Assembly: GCA_036362985.1 (NCBI GenBank)
Contig: JAYGXS010000003.1
Coordinates: 74,427,373-74,491,372, forward strand
DNA: 64,000 bases
Direction: 5' to 3'
Source: Ligula intestinalis
Taxonomy: Eukaryota; Platyhelminthes; Cestoda; Diphyllobothriidea; Diphyllobothriidae
Shown here piece after piece: positions 45,626 to 57,139 of the stretch (within the stretch, counting starts at the first letter, position 1; each line of letters opens with the position of its first letter). Made by a program: the position numbers and the translations under genes. The notes beneath the pieces were generated by a model. The model did not search any database. It worked only from the letters and a program-made list of their open reading frames with translations, and was not told the origin of the DNA.

Positions 45626-45890
45626 TTTGAACAGTAAAATTAAAGTGGACGGCCACTACTCCTAGAGGGTGTAATAGTTACAAGCCCACCTAGATAGTAT
45701 TAATCAGGATCCAAGCGTAATTACCACCCTGCCTCTGATTACGTCACTTAAGTATTATGATAAATTGTACTTAATGCAGCCGAAAAACGTTGATTCAAAA
45801 CCATAACCTACTACGTCTACGGAAAGTCATTCTTGCATTGGAGAGTTAACTAGTTTAAAAAATGTTTGGGGTTGTTTACCACAACGACAT
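45626..45890. other. No feature seen
   Basis: Short AT-rich spacer before the PLE copy. Confidence 0.3.
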
Positions 45891-46640
45891 ACTAATTTTC
45901 CGGAAGGCGAAATGCGATGAAATTTAATATGAAAGACAAGTATTTAATTCGAGTAAACGAAAAGCCTATATGCGATTTAAAAGATACGCACTGCTCTAGC
46001 CCCGAACTCCATCAAGCTGAACTCAATTACCTGTTCAAATTGTTTTCAAAAAATTGGTTGCCCCAGAGAATTTGGGCATCGATGCATAAGACGACAACAG
46101 CCAGAACAAAAAGAAAAGGAACTAGGTTGTCCTGATTCAGCGCCCATTCCAAGAAGTTGGCGAACACTTCCATTTATTAAGAATTCGTTTGAGTTCATTG
46201 AAAGACACCCGAGGAAGCATTAAATCCAAGTGGCGCACAAACCAACGAATACTTAACGAAATCAGCTCGTACACCCGAAGGATAGGGTTGGCTATTTGGA
46301 CAGAAAAGAAGTAACTTACAAGATCCCTTGTTGCGGCTGCGATGCAGTTTATGGCGGACAGACAGGAAGAGCAGCCTCCACACGCTTAGTCGAAAATCAA
46401 CGAGTGGTGAAGGGGCGATATCACTTTTCCGAAGTCACCATGCACAGAGTATAAACTGAAAACCAATGTACATGCGACGAAATTTGCATTGTTGGCTCTC
46501 GTCCATAGAAGAAAAGCCACGAGTTTTTAGAAGCCGTCAGCTCCTACGACTCGTGCATCAACAGGCACGTCGAATTGGACGCGATGTACGCTAACCTCAG
46601 GGAAGCATGGAAGAGATGGCAGCTTATCTGGACTATAAAA
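45891..46640 (+). pseudogene. PLE subfamily C, RT C-terminus and GIY-YIG endonuclease
   Basis: Plus-strand pieces: THCSSPELHQAELNYLFKLF (RT C-terminal region, compare THCSVEEDKVAEVEYL in the 30-kb element), then EVTYKIPCCGCDAVYGGQTG with RAASTRL (GIY-YIG core), then SCINRHVELDAMYANLREAW. Stops and frame changes occur. The upstream RT is missing. Confidence 0.75.
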
Positions 46641-46960
46641 AGCAAAAAACAGACATTATTGACCACACGATATAGTGTGGTTGACAATTAGTTCCCGACC
46701 GACCGCATAATTACATGGGACTGACAAAATTTTCCCCCATTGACCGCATAATCACATGCGGGTGACGATTATTGACTATTACTCTGATCCACTATATAAG
46801 TTTTTGCTAACCATCATTATGGACCAACTGCTTCGTACAATCCCCATCCGTCTGACGACGACCTGGTGAGCCAGTGTCGAAAATTCACACAATAAACCAC
46901 CGCTTCCCGAAGTACTTCTTCTACCGAATTATACTTCTTAGGATGCCGATTTTCCTGTTT
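46641..46960 (+). repeat. PLE subfamily C terminal repeat
   Basis: It contains CTATATAAG (46,792), the hammerhead-like core (46,852-46,883), ACAATAAACC and a distal part matching 35,460-35,520. Confidence 0.6.
46852..46883 (+). ncRNA. Hammerhead-like core, PLE family C (copy C1)
   Basis: CTGACGA, a hairpin with stem CTGG/CCAG and loop TGAG, then GAAAA. It is about 210 bp downstream of the endonuclease on the same strand. Confidence 0.5.
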
Positions 46961-48145
46961 TGATGCTTTTACAGAGTGCAAAACGTTAAATGTCTTTGAC
47001 CGCCATACTTTTGATTCACCGGTGACCGTCTTCAATACAACTGATCTATCTTTTACTCATGCCACAAAGTGAGCTCTTCGCATTTGAAAAACACCCACTT
47101 CAAAAGTACTGCCCACTGCGTCTGAAGAAAGTTCCTCAAAGCGTCTGAGCTTTAGCTTTAAGCAACCCCCCTGAACGTACTCAATAAAATATACTTATAT
47201 CAAGCGCGAGAACGAGATGAAATATCAGAGGCAGTTATCAGACCCGCGTAACAGGCAAGAGCAATTTCTTGGTAATTGTGTCGAATAGATGGTGTCATAC
47301 TGTTTCGGTTGCCCTAAGTTCCATCTACTGAAGACGACCTTAACCACAATTTTTCCTGTTATTGCCTGAGTTGTCCGACGCCTTAATCGATAAAGTAATC
47401 GTAATCACTGAAGATAACGGACCAAATACCTACTGACATAACATATTCTGGCCAACAAAAGACAACAAAAAGCTGCCCAGAGAAGCAAACAGGTGAGTTT
47501 TGGAAGGAGGTAAGATGCATTAGGACAAGAGCAAGAGGAGGAAGAAAGAAGCCATCGAATAGGTAAGGCCAGTTTAAATGGAGATTTGAACACCGCGGCT
47601 CGAATTTGTCACTTTGGCATTAGCGGACGGAAAAACCTTGTCAAAATCGTATCCAGAAGGGCATTAAAGACCATACCAACTAATCGCCGGCCAGAGTTGG
47701 AGACGGCGCAGTTGTTGACAGAGCAACTTTTTCGGAGAAACTGGAAGATCACTCCCAAGGGACAACCACATGAACCGCAAATAGCTGAAATCACGATTCT
47801 TCGGCCCGCATTCAACTAACGGGCATAAGTACCTCCGCTCACATAGTGGATGAAACGCTTTTACCTGAGCAGAATGCTTGACCACATGGATACGGGTACG
47901 GATGAGAAGCAGTCCCGATGACACAGGATAAAATGACTGGCTGTGGATGGATTCTACTGGGTATCGCAAACGTTAGGCCAAGGAATTCGCTGTTTTGGTG
48001 ATCCTTTCATCTCCGTCTTCGGAACCGCATCAAGTAACAGGTTACCCACCCTATTCCGTGCTGAAATCAACGAAGCTGGTAGTGCCTACATAAGTCATGA
48101 TTAATTGCGTATTTGCATCACACACATTCGAAGGACAAACGACTA
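46961..48145. other. No gene seen; repeat shared with 50.8-51.06 kb
   Basis: 47,290-47,500 (GAAGACGACCTTAACC; GGCCAACAAAAGACAAC) matches 50,825-51,020 (GAAGACGACCTTGAGC; GGCCAGAAAAGACAAC). Probably another decayed PLE terminal repeat. Confidence 0.45.
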
Positions 48146-48300
48146 GAGTCCCTGTCTATTTACAATAACGGACACTAGGACGGGGGGTGTTAAGTTGCCG
48201 CGTTTTATCAAGCCAACGCAGGCGGTAGCTTTGACGTCTTAATGTCACTCTGCTTGATGTACCACCAAGTGTTGAATTAACTTAAAACTTTTTGACGGGA
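48146..48300 (+). repeat. Dispersed repeat K
   Basis: CCTGTCTATTTACAATAACG, then TAAGTTGCCGCGTTTTATC, matches 59,100-59,232 in inverse orientation. Confidence 0.6.
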
Positions 48301-48692
48301 AATATTGCATTTATGTGGCCTAAATAAGAGTAAACTAGGTAACGGGGATACACAGATGATGCCTCTGCACAAACAACCGAACCGATATCTGGATAATAAT
48401 CTGGTAAAGTGGCAATTGCAATTTGATGTCAAGTGCACGCATCAAAATGAGGATATATTGATTCTGAGTGACTTCAAAAAGAGCGTGCGTAGCCAAGCGT
48501 CAAGAGGAAAGTGGGATGCGGGTGTTGTCGGCTGCTTTTATCTGTGCGCCTGAACTGGATTGACGTAATTTGTGCCCAAGTTGTATGAGATGTAGTACGT
48601 GACGAGTGACACGGTCAAATGAGGCACGGTCTACTATCACTCACGCGTTGGTCACCACGTGTTCCTTCAGCCTGCTGTTTACACGAGAGGAT
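48301..48692. other. No feature seen
   Basis: An 82-codon open frame at 48,305-48,553 is not recognisable. Confidence 0.3.
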
Positions 48693-49661
48693 ACAGTATG
48701 GTGAGTGCTGCAAGAAACATTCCGCAATTTGAAAAATACCGGTAATCACTCGAAAACTAACATTGAGTAGCGCTGCAATACTGTTTATCATGCAGCCCAG
48801 TTTCAATTCTTTTCAGTCACGCTAGGATTCCGACTCTGTGATGAGCTTCTTTTTGATGGCTGCGATAAAGTTGATTCTGTAAAAAATGGCTATTTAAGTA
48901 GCATGCATTTCTATCATCGATTTTGACTGCCTTTATAAATTCAAATATATTTTATGGAAAGCATGCACGAAAAATCTTCTCTTCTACTTATTTGATAGCA
49001 AATTACGCTTCCTTTAAATTTGATCCTTAAAGAAAGGGTTCCCTTCGGTTTTCAATTTTTTTTCAAATTTTGAGTTTTTTACGACTGTGGGGTGTTCATT
49101 CATAATACATCGTTTCCGTCAATTTACTGATGCTGCTACTGATATAGACAGCATGATCCACGTCTATTGCGGAATTCTATGAGAGCTATGCAAACACTTC
49201 CTAAAAAACATAGGCAATAAAGCACTTTTTCTTAAACAGGATGAAAACAGCATTCAGTTTGTAAAACTTGAATTCAGTTCTAGCAGTCGGTAGGTTTCAA
49301 AATCATTCGTAAATTTAGAAACTTTTTTAAAACGGAAGCAAAACCCTTTCTTTAAGAATCAAATTTAAAGAAGGCATTATTTGCTACCAAATAAGTAAAA
49401 GAGAGGATTTCTTTCTTGCAGGCTTTCCTTGAAATATATTTGAATTGATAAAGGCAGTCAAATCAATGATAAAAATGCATACCCTTTAAGTAGCTATTTT
49501 TAACAGAAGCTCATCACAGAGTTAGCATCCTAGCGTGACTGAAAAGACTTGAAACTGGGCTGCATAGTAAACAGTATTGCAACACTTCTGAATTTTGGTT
49601 TGCGAGTGATTACCGGTATTTTTCAAATTGCGGAGTGTTTCTTGCAGCACTCGCCATACTG
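48693..49661. mobile_element. Fold-back element H, ~360-bp inverted arms
   Basis: The left arm (48,693-49,060, starting CAGTATGGTGAGTGCTGCAA) is the reverse complement, with some divergence, of the right arm (49,300-49,661, ending CAGCACTCGCCATACTG). The spacer is about 240 bp. No transposase frame is present. A single arm occurs at 24.4 kb and terminal scraps at 32.9 and 34.65 kb. Confidence 0.75.
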
Positions 49662-49689
49662 AACTTGTGATGTTGCCTTGCAGTGTCCT

Positions 49690-49880
49690 AGTCCTGAAAC
49701 AGATAATTTGTCAATAGAAGCGAACATGCGAGTCCCAGAAATAAACAGCCCAATTTCTGCTTCTCTTTCTGCTCATGTCTCTAATGAAGGATCCGCGAGG
49801 GATTTTGAAATGTTAGACAAAAAAGTGGTGTCCCAGTGGTCACATCACCTTCTTCTTCCTGTTTGTCTTCTTCTTCACAA
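49690..49880 (+). repeat. Degenerate PLE family A terminal repeat
   Basis: The core is decayed to CTAATGA, AGGATCC, GCGA, GGGATTTT, GAAA (49,791-49,810). It is preceded by an inverse GCGAACATGCGAGTCCCAG segment. Confidence 0.5.
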
Positions 49881-50254
49881 TAAAGGTGTGACCAGTGCAA
49901 GTTCAGCAGTCTGTCCCAGTTCTTAAAAAGTAAGGCCATTGTAATAGTGGGAATGGAGGTCGAAACGTAAGTAGAATCCCACCTTTGTGTATACTGTTTT
50001 ATGTCTCACGAACAGAAGCAAGTGTTCGAATCCCGGGTACGTTTGTCTGAGCTGTCGAACTCGTGCGGGGGTCCATCTTCAGTGATAAATGTGCCCACAT
50101 TTAAAGGGGATATGGGCCAGTCAACTGGTATAGGGGCGGAGGAAGGAGCCAAGTGACCACCAATGCCGTCAGTTCAGAGATGTCTGCGCAGGGCGATGTA
50201 TGGGGGTGCCAGCTCGATACATCGGTTGTCAGCCGACGCCTAAGCTTCAATCAG
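49881..50254. other. No feature seen
   Basis: Spacer before a minus-strand PLE fragment. Confidence 0.3.
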
Positions 50255-50700
50255 TTCTCGGCCTATTTTGTTGAGGCGTGGGCAATTAGTCTCGCAGCTG
50301 CGAAGTTGAACTCGTATCCCGTCTCATAGGTGTGGACAGCCACTTGCGATATTGCATCACCCCCTCGTACAACCAGCTTATGTTGGTGCATGCACGAACC
50401 AAGCATGCCTCCAGCTTGTGCTGCGTAATTTTGGGACAGTTTATGCATGGCATGCGATACACCAGTTCCGGCTGCTAGATGGGCTTTGAGCGGCCATTGA
50501 TTCTCATGACCCGGCTGGGCGTGGAAGCTATGGGACGGTGTGCAGTTCCGACACCCAGTCCCGCAGCAATACGCTCTTTCATTTCTACCTCAAACTGCAC
50601 TTTCCGCATTCGATGAAAATCTACATCAAAAGCGCCGTCTATTGCGTCAGATGGGAGCTCCAACTAAAACGGAGCTTTAGCTCTAATAACCTCTCCACTA
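50255..50700 (-). pseudogene. PLE subfamily B endonuclease fragment
   Basis: On the minus strand: a linker (50,663-50,475), ELVYRMPCINCPKI, then in another frame LGSCMHQHKLVVRGGDAIS and VAVHTYETGYEFNF. This is a GIY-YIG endonuclease with a frame change between its halves. The same subfamily is at 53.1-53.4 kb (HTYKTGHEF). Confidence 0.65.
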
Positions 50701-51069
50701 TTTTGTCAGAGGAAAGTTCCATTAAAGTGTAAAAATACCCAGCGAGGCGAAATGGGAAGAGTCAAATAATTAAAGCCATCCATCCGATCCACGTAAAATC
50801 AATTCCTTTGTACTTGTATCGAGCAAACAGTAGCATACTGCCTCGATTTTCCTGAGGTCGATTTGCGGAAGACGACCTTGAGCGCAAATGGTCACGTTTT
50901 GGCCGGATTTGCCTTGTCAAATTGCCGATAAAACACACCTAACCCTTTGAGCTAATGGTCTAGTATCAGTAAAGCTTCCGGCCAGAAAAGACAACGACTA
51001 CCTGCCCATAAAATTGAAATTGCGAGGAGAAAAACCGCCAAACCTCCCAATAGTTAAGTCAGCCTAGTA
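50701..51069. repeat. Repeat shared with 47.2-47.5 kb
   Basis: See 46,961-48,145; the GAAGACGACCTT block is at about 50,872. Confidence 0.4.
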
Positions 51070-51325
51070 GTCATTCTGGTGGATTCTAGATGATTGCTTA
51101 GGAAATCCTGCTTGGGCAGTCAGCTTGCTGTTCCGTATTGGTGTATTGCATACGAGCGGTAAAGTTGGGCGGGTAATATCGACCCAAATTCATGGCGCGA
51201 GGTGGGGCGTTTGCAGCTTAGCGGTTAGAGCGTTGGCTTCTGGCAAAGGCTGCTCTAATATGTGGGTTAAAATCCCGCCGAACGCCTCGAGTTTTTTCAC
51301 AATTGGGTCAACTCAAATTAAGAAA
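51070..51325 (+). repeat. tRNA-derived SINE1, long form
   Basis: The 5' extension (GGTGGATTCTAGATGATTGC) is followed by the leader and the tRNA-like part (GTGGGGCGTTTGCAGCTTAG). It shows that the tRNA-like part sits about 130 bp inside the unit. Confidence 0.7.
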
Positions 51326-52442
51326 ATCTGCCAAACCAAAAGTGGATTAGAAGGAGGAGAAGAAAAGAGAAAGGTGTGCAGTATAGCTCGGGTGCAAGAG
51401 CTTTCACATTTCCCCCATATTTTTGTATTTGCATGTTGAGTGCTTGGTCCAGCAGGCCGCAGTATTGAACTGTCGCAATTGCATCAACAGACATCGTCAC
51501 TGGTGTGCGTCCCTGGAAGCCATTTTCACGCCCGCATTCCAAGCATGGCTACTTACTCTCTTTTTGTTCACTGCGATGGTGGAACTGAACACTATTATTG
51601 TCTATGCACAAACGGATGCCTCTCCTTCCCTAGGAGGCCATGGCATCTTTCGACCAACCAGGAACGGCCATCAGGTACCCTTGAAGTACTCTTTTTAAGC
51701 GAATGCGATAAAACGAGAGCTTTCCTTTGCCACGGAAAAGTTCGGCAGTTCGTGCAATAAAGGCCCAAAAAATACTTCCCAGCTTCAGTAGAAAAATCTG
51801 CGGGTGGGCTCTGCAAGTTCTGAACGCGTAGCCGAGATGGGTCACCATAAAACCCAGATTTTGAGTGGAGACGATAGCTTCGTTGGCATTGAACTAAAGC
51901 TGATGTGTATATTTTGAGGAATAACACGACGTTGTCCATCTGGCCATGAAATTCAAGATAAAAGAGAAAGAAAATAACTAAAAATCGTCCGCTCTGATTT
52001 GAAGAAGTAGGCTTCCTCGTTGAAACATGCCTTTTATTCATTTGCCAATATCAGAGACGGCGTAAGATAAGGATAAACTTTTCTTTCATTCTGTAATGCT
52101 GCCCATCTCCCCAGCTATGCCATGGTTCACTGACTGGCAGTCCGTCAACATGCGCAACGTCTTGTGACCCCCCGTGCGCAGGCCTTGCCTGGAAGAATGA
52201 TGGTTCACGTGAGTGGTGCGTAAACGCTGTCTCTAGTCTCCTATCTCCAGGTGTGCGGCAATAATGGCGACGCAATTGACCGGGTACTTATCACATCATG
52301 AATAATCACTTGCGATGAAATCGTGGCAGCTAACAACTCAAATGCATATCCACTCGCATAATCTAGTTGCGGAGGTATGGGGCCTCGTGTAGCTTTTCCT
52401 CCCACCTACTGCATTGAACCTGCATCCGTTTAAAGAGCGTTC
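51326..52442. other. No gene seen
   Basis: Open frames of 104-148 codons overlap on both strands without family resemblance. Confidence 0.35.
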
Positions 52443-52690
52443 TTATACAGCTTCGTTTGTGAGCAACCGGATAGTTGATGAGAAAACTGAGAAGCTGTGT
52501 GGTGTTCGTTGCCTTCTGTAAACCGTCCTTTCGATTTCATCGTTAGGTGTTCTCTTGACAAGGACAACCAGGATGGGCAGCTGCTGCTCTTGTTTTTCTT
52601 CCCTCATAAATGTTATTTCAGAAAAGATTTCGTTGGGCAGTTTGTGGAAGTCTTGCAGAATGGTCTTCTTGATGATAACCAGCGTGTCGT
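52443..52690 (-). pseudogene. PLE subfamily B RT 3' fragment, inverted partner
   Basis: The minus frame encodes FMREEKQEQQLPILVVLVKR, which parallels FTREEEKEQQLPFLDGFVKR on the plus strand just to the right. The two form a head-to-head inverted pair. Confidence 0.7.
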
Positions 52691-53440
52691 AAAACGTAAC
52701 GACGCCATAAAATTCACAAGGGAAGAAGAAAAAGAGCAGCAACTGCCTTTTCTTGATGGCTTCGTTAAGAGAACACCTAACGGTGAAACTAAGACAACGG
52801 TTTACATGAAGGCAACGAACAAAAAACAACCTCTCAGTTTTCATATCAACCATCCGGTTGCGCACAAGCGAAGCTGTGCAAAAGCGCACTTTAAACGACC
52901 CTGCAGTAGATACGAGGAAAAGGTACAGGAGGCTTACGACCAATTTATGCGGAACAGATATCCGAAAGCATTTATAAACTGATGTCTATGCGTTTGGTCC
53001 CGGAGGATCGATCTAGCAAGAACGTCACAGAAGCGACTGATTGCATCGCTGCTGAAGTAAATTTTGGCATTGGCATCACCCAAAGCTTCCACGCGCAGTA
53101 GGGTAGTAAAAATCAAAGATCGGCTCAATTCCAGTGCCAAATCGGGCATAGTGTATCGAATCCCATACCCAATTTGTCTTTCTAACTATACAGGCCAAAT
53201 TGAACGCTTGCTTGGATCGCACATACATGAGCATAAACTGTCTGTATGACGAGACGATGAGTTATCGCGAGTTGCAGCTCACACCTATAAAACAGGCCAT
53301 GAATTTAAGCTCACGGCAGCCAAAACACTCACCCATGCCGAAAACAAGACGAACTGAGAAATGATTGAAGTCTGGTCCACAGACGGGAAATAAATCAACT
53401 GATGCATCAAATTTACGCAGCTGTACAGAGCGCTACGCAG
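52691..53440 (+). pseudogene. PLE subfamily B RT C-terminus and endonuclease
   Basis: On the plus strand: FTREEEKEQQLPFLDGFVKR, NHPVAHKRSCAKAHFKRP, RNRYPKAFIN and a stop (to 52,982); then SGIVYRIPYPICLSNYTGQI and LGSHIHEHKLSV (GIY-YIG core, to 53,249), a stop, and HTYKTGHEFKLTAAKTLTHA. Motifs A-C of the RT are missing. Confidence 0.75.
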
Positions 53441-53469
53441 TCACGTCTAGACGTTCGTTGCTGGTGCCC

Positions 53470-53810
53470 CTACGACCCTTGAAATTACCGACAGTTAATT
53501 AGCGTATAGCCCTATAATTGCTGCCGTCTCCCCTACTTTTCGACTATTGTTTCTTACCTGCGACAATTTCTGACAGTTGATTGACGTACAGCCCCTATAA
53601 TTACCCCCCCCCCTTTTGCTGCTGTTTCTTATCTCTGAAGACGGACTCCTGTACGAGTTCGAAAGCTCTTTTTTTGTACAAAAACTACATATCCAGAACA
53701 GCTTATATCCAGACTGCTCGTTGTATCTGATGGGCGGCTCAATCGTGAATCCACGACACCTGACAAATAAAGTCTCTATTCCGGCAATTGAATCTCATGT
53801 AATCGTTGCA
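53470..53810 (+). repeat. PLE subfamily B terminal repeat with internal duplication
   Basis: Two roughly 85-bp units (ACAGTTAATTAGCGTATAGC... and ACAGTTGATTGACGTACAGC...) precede the core at 53,635. A poly-C run is at 53,604-53,613. ACAAATAAAG follows near 53,763. Confidence 0.55.
53635..53665 (+). ncRNA. Hammerhead-like core, PLE family B
   Basis: CTGAAGA, stem GGACTC, loop CTGTAC, stem GAGTTC, then GAAAG. Six stem pairs with one G-T. Spacing 31 nt, as in family A. It lies about 200 bp past the endonuclease. Confidence 0.5.
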
Positions 53811-53839
53811 ACCTGATCTTTCCCATAATTTATTTTCCC

Positions 53840-54285
53840 AGCTGTCTCCAATAATTGAACACACATTTTACAGGCGCTTAATTATGGAGTTAACTGCTAG
53901 AAAAAGATCGTTACAGCTATGCAGACGCTTTTGGATAATTGAAAGCATTTTTCCCGGTATGCCTTTGAAACAGGCCAAAACAGCATAATTTATTTGCGCA
54001 ATAAATTTCGAGAGCGCTTATCAACTGCATCCTCCCTGTGCAAGAATGACGAAACAATTAGCGAACACACCATTTTGAATTTTCACAAAATCGATCAAAT
54101 CAAGGTCATGTTAACGTGGCAAATGGTCAACAGTTATGGCAACTTTAAACTTGGTACGAAAATTAGGGAGGAGAATTAAAAAAAATAAAATTGTTGAATG
54201 TATTTTCCAGGGCAATTGAAGATTAACTACGTGGTCTAGTTGCATACATAGGTCGGGTTTCTCCCGCCGTATGAAGGATGCACGC
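53840..54285 (-). repeat. PLE subfamily D, left inverted arm
   Basis: Reverse complement (diverged) of 54,536-54,962. Its inner end encodes, on the minus strand, SFIRREKPDLCMQLDHVVNL, the same endonuclease C-terminus found in the right arm. Confidence 0.7.
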
Positions 54286-54610
54286 CACCTCAAACTGCGT
54301 CTATGAATTCACCTGCACTTGCAGATGCAAGTATATTGGCCGAACGCAAAGGCAATTTGCAACCAGGGCTGCTGAGCATTTGCCTGCTTGACTTTTAAAC
54401 CAAGAAAAGAAAGTGCCACGGTCTTCCATTACAAAACACTTACTAGACAGTGGTCATTCGGTTGACACTAACACATCTTTCCGCGTTCTTGTTTGAGCAC
54501 GAGCAAACCGGACCTTACGATACATGGAAGCATCCTACATACGGCGGGAGAAACCCGACCTATGTAAGCAACTAGAGCACCTAGTTAATCTCCAATTGCC
54601 CTGGTAATTA
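54286..54610 (+). pseudogene. PLE subfamily D GIY-YIG endonuclease fragment
   Basis: The plus strand reads CVYEFTCTC, CKYIGRTQRQFATRAAEHLP, LLDSGHSVDTNTSFRVL, then SYIRREKPDLCKQLEHLVNL. All parts of the GIY-YIG domain are present, with two in-frame stops. It lies at the centre of the inverted pair. Confidence 0.75.
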
Positions 54611-54962
54611 TAAACCACACTTTTATTTTTGTTCAATCCCCTCCCTTCTTTTCGTACCAAGTTTAAAGTTGACATAACTATTGATCATTTGCCACGTTTA
54701 CATGACCTTGCTATGATCCATTTTATGAAAATTCAAAACGATGTGTTCTCTACTTGTTTCGTCATTCATGCACAGGGAGGATGCAGTTGATAAGCACTCT
54801 CGAACTTTATTTGCGCAAGTACATTCTGCCCTTTTGGCCTGCTTCAAATTCATACCTGAAAAATGCTTTAAATTATCCAAAAGCGTTTCCATAGCTGTAA
54901 CGATCTTTTCCAGTAGCTAGCTCCCTAATTAAGCGCCTGTATAGTGTGTGTTCACTGGGAGT
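54536..54962 (+). repeat. PLE subfamily D, right inverted arm, ends at the assembly gap
   Basis: Homology with the left arm continues to the last base before the N run (AATTAAGCGCCTGTA, GTGTGTTCA). Confidence 0.7.
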
Positions 54963-54972
54963 NNNNNNNNNN
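54963..54972. other. Assembly gap (10 N)
   Basis: Exactly ten N, probably a placeholder of unknown true length. Confidence 1.
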
Positions 54973-57139
54973 GGACATGCTAGCCTATGTGGAGTGAGTC
55001 ACCACAGGGTGTTTCTTCTTCTTCCGTGTCCCGTTTAGGCAGCCATACAAATCATCCATACTGTATGAAAGATTTAAATAGCCGCGTAGGTCGAAAAGTA
55101 GAGTAACTATTCCGTGGCTCATTTGCTGTGACCATTCGGGCAGAATTTTACGCTAAATCGGAAAAGCCCACGTGCCTTCTTAAACCCACTGGCTTATTCC
55201 TGCTAGCCTTCTGAAGAAGCCGCGTCGCCGACTATGTTCCTTTGCGTCCAAGCCTATGCATTCTTTCTGGTCACACTGTACCCTTGATTGTCCACCTCTC
55301 CAGGGCGACATTACCTGCAAAAGATCAAAGACTTGGTGCGGAGCAAACATACAAACCGAATTTGTTGTTGTGTGATCCACGCACGTGACCTTCACACCTT
55401 CGGAGATATATTGCGCCCGCAGTCGGAGAGACCAAGCCAAAAACCACCTGAAACCCTGATATTCGCAAGGAACTGTCGAGGGCCTGTTGTTTGGGAATGC
55501 AGAATGCTCCGAGATTACCACCTGCCTTTGCGTAATCAAGAGCTCGAAAAGTGATTGAGCTCCTGGGAAGAGATCAGTCTCCTTTAAACCACAGAAAACA
55601 GGTCCAGGGGTAGCTTGGTTGAAGTAAAACATAGCTGTCTGTGCAAGGACAAAGACCAACTGCTGCAAATTGCAGTCTGTACCCCAGAAATGGGTTGCGC
55701 CAATTAGGCCACTACGTTGGAGATAATTGCTGCAGCTGGCGACAGGAAAAGCGATTGGAACTAGCAATCCGGGTGATAACTCGATTGGCGCTTGCTGCGC
55801 TAGGCACTGCTTAGTTTAAAGGCCTTATAATTACCGAAATTTTGCAAGGACAGTTGGCGAGCATACGTATACTTTCGATAAATTCTCTTCGGGCTATTAC
55901 ATTTATATGGAAGGGGAAGGTACAAGGTGACAAGCAATCAATTAATTATCGTTCTAATCAACTTAGTCTTGGGAATGGGGGCTGTTGCTGTTATCTCTGG
56001 CGCAATCTCAGATTTTCTCATCAGAAAACGGTATTTTTACTAAGGTGGCAAACTAGTCTACTAAGCAAAAAATACAGAGTTGTCGGGGCTTTCCGAAAAG
56101 TGACTGTCTGTGCGATATTCTGGCAGCCTAGTCGTTATAGTTTTCACCTGATGCAAGTTCAGCAGGTCAGGCATGAATTCTGCAGTTTATTGCATTGCTG
56201 ACGTGAAGATGTGCATACCGTTTGACCTTCAAATCGGACACCAATGCTGGCAGAGAGCTGACCTTAATCCAACGTTGATCAAAAATAGAAAAAAGCCTGC
56301 ACACAATTTTAGCGATCTTTCAGTTTAATGGCGGCCAGGATCCTAGCTTTCACAATTTGGGCCTCCGCGCCAACCCTTCTCCCTCCATTAGCCTCCACCT
56401 GGTTACAACGCTCACTTGATAAGGATAATTTCTGTGTGATGCGTTCTCGACCACTTGAATCTCAGATGTTAGCCGTCCGAGTTTCATCACCAAAACCGGT
56501 AAATGGTGTTATAATTGCTGGCCAGCTGCCTCACCATTCATTTGTTTCACTGGGAACCATGTTTACGCACCGTCCGCATGACTAATCCTTCTGCCCAGTC
56601 AAAGGGTTGGAACTAAATATGGAAGTCGGACGACATAATGTTGTTTGAGGGACTTAGGGCTACTGAACCATGGTGTAAACAGTTTGTTGCTCACGCAATT
56701 AGCGCCTCCTGCGAAGAGATTCGCGTCGTCAACTATATCTCGGATTCTCGTCGTCGTTGCTACTTTATCTCCACACTTGTGTCTTTCTGAACACTTAACT
56801 TGAGAGCCACCATGATGCTTTTGCACGGATGATGACATCAGTGATGTTGTTACGGGCGAAACCGTGAGTCCGAGAGAGCATTTTGGAAGAAGGAAAGACA
56901 ATCATCGGAACAATATTTATATTTGTTTTACGTTTCCCTTCTGAACTCGGGCACATCATTTGAGACAGCATCAGCTAAGGGAAACTAATCCACTTTTGAA
57001 TGAATGCAGGTGTTTCACCGATCTAGTCAAGGAACAATTAAGTTCCGCTTTGCCAAGGAGCTCGCAACGCAAACCCTCAATGACCGTCACATAGTGACAA
57101 AGGTGATATGATGAAGAAGTGGATCCGACAAACCAAAGG
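54973..57139. other. No gene recognised
   Basis: The longest frame is 195 codons on the minus strand (55,767-55,180), without a recognisable domain. It has an overlapping 88-codon plus frame and no neighbouring gene signals, so I do not call it. Confidence 0.35.

Noticed and set aside
51595..52041. 148-codon minus-strand frame
   Set aside because: No motif recognised and equally long frames exist on the other strand.
55180..55767. 195-codon minus-strand frame
   Set aside because: No recognisable domain, an overlapping opposite frame and no regulatory context. It could be chance or an unknown old element; not called.
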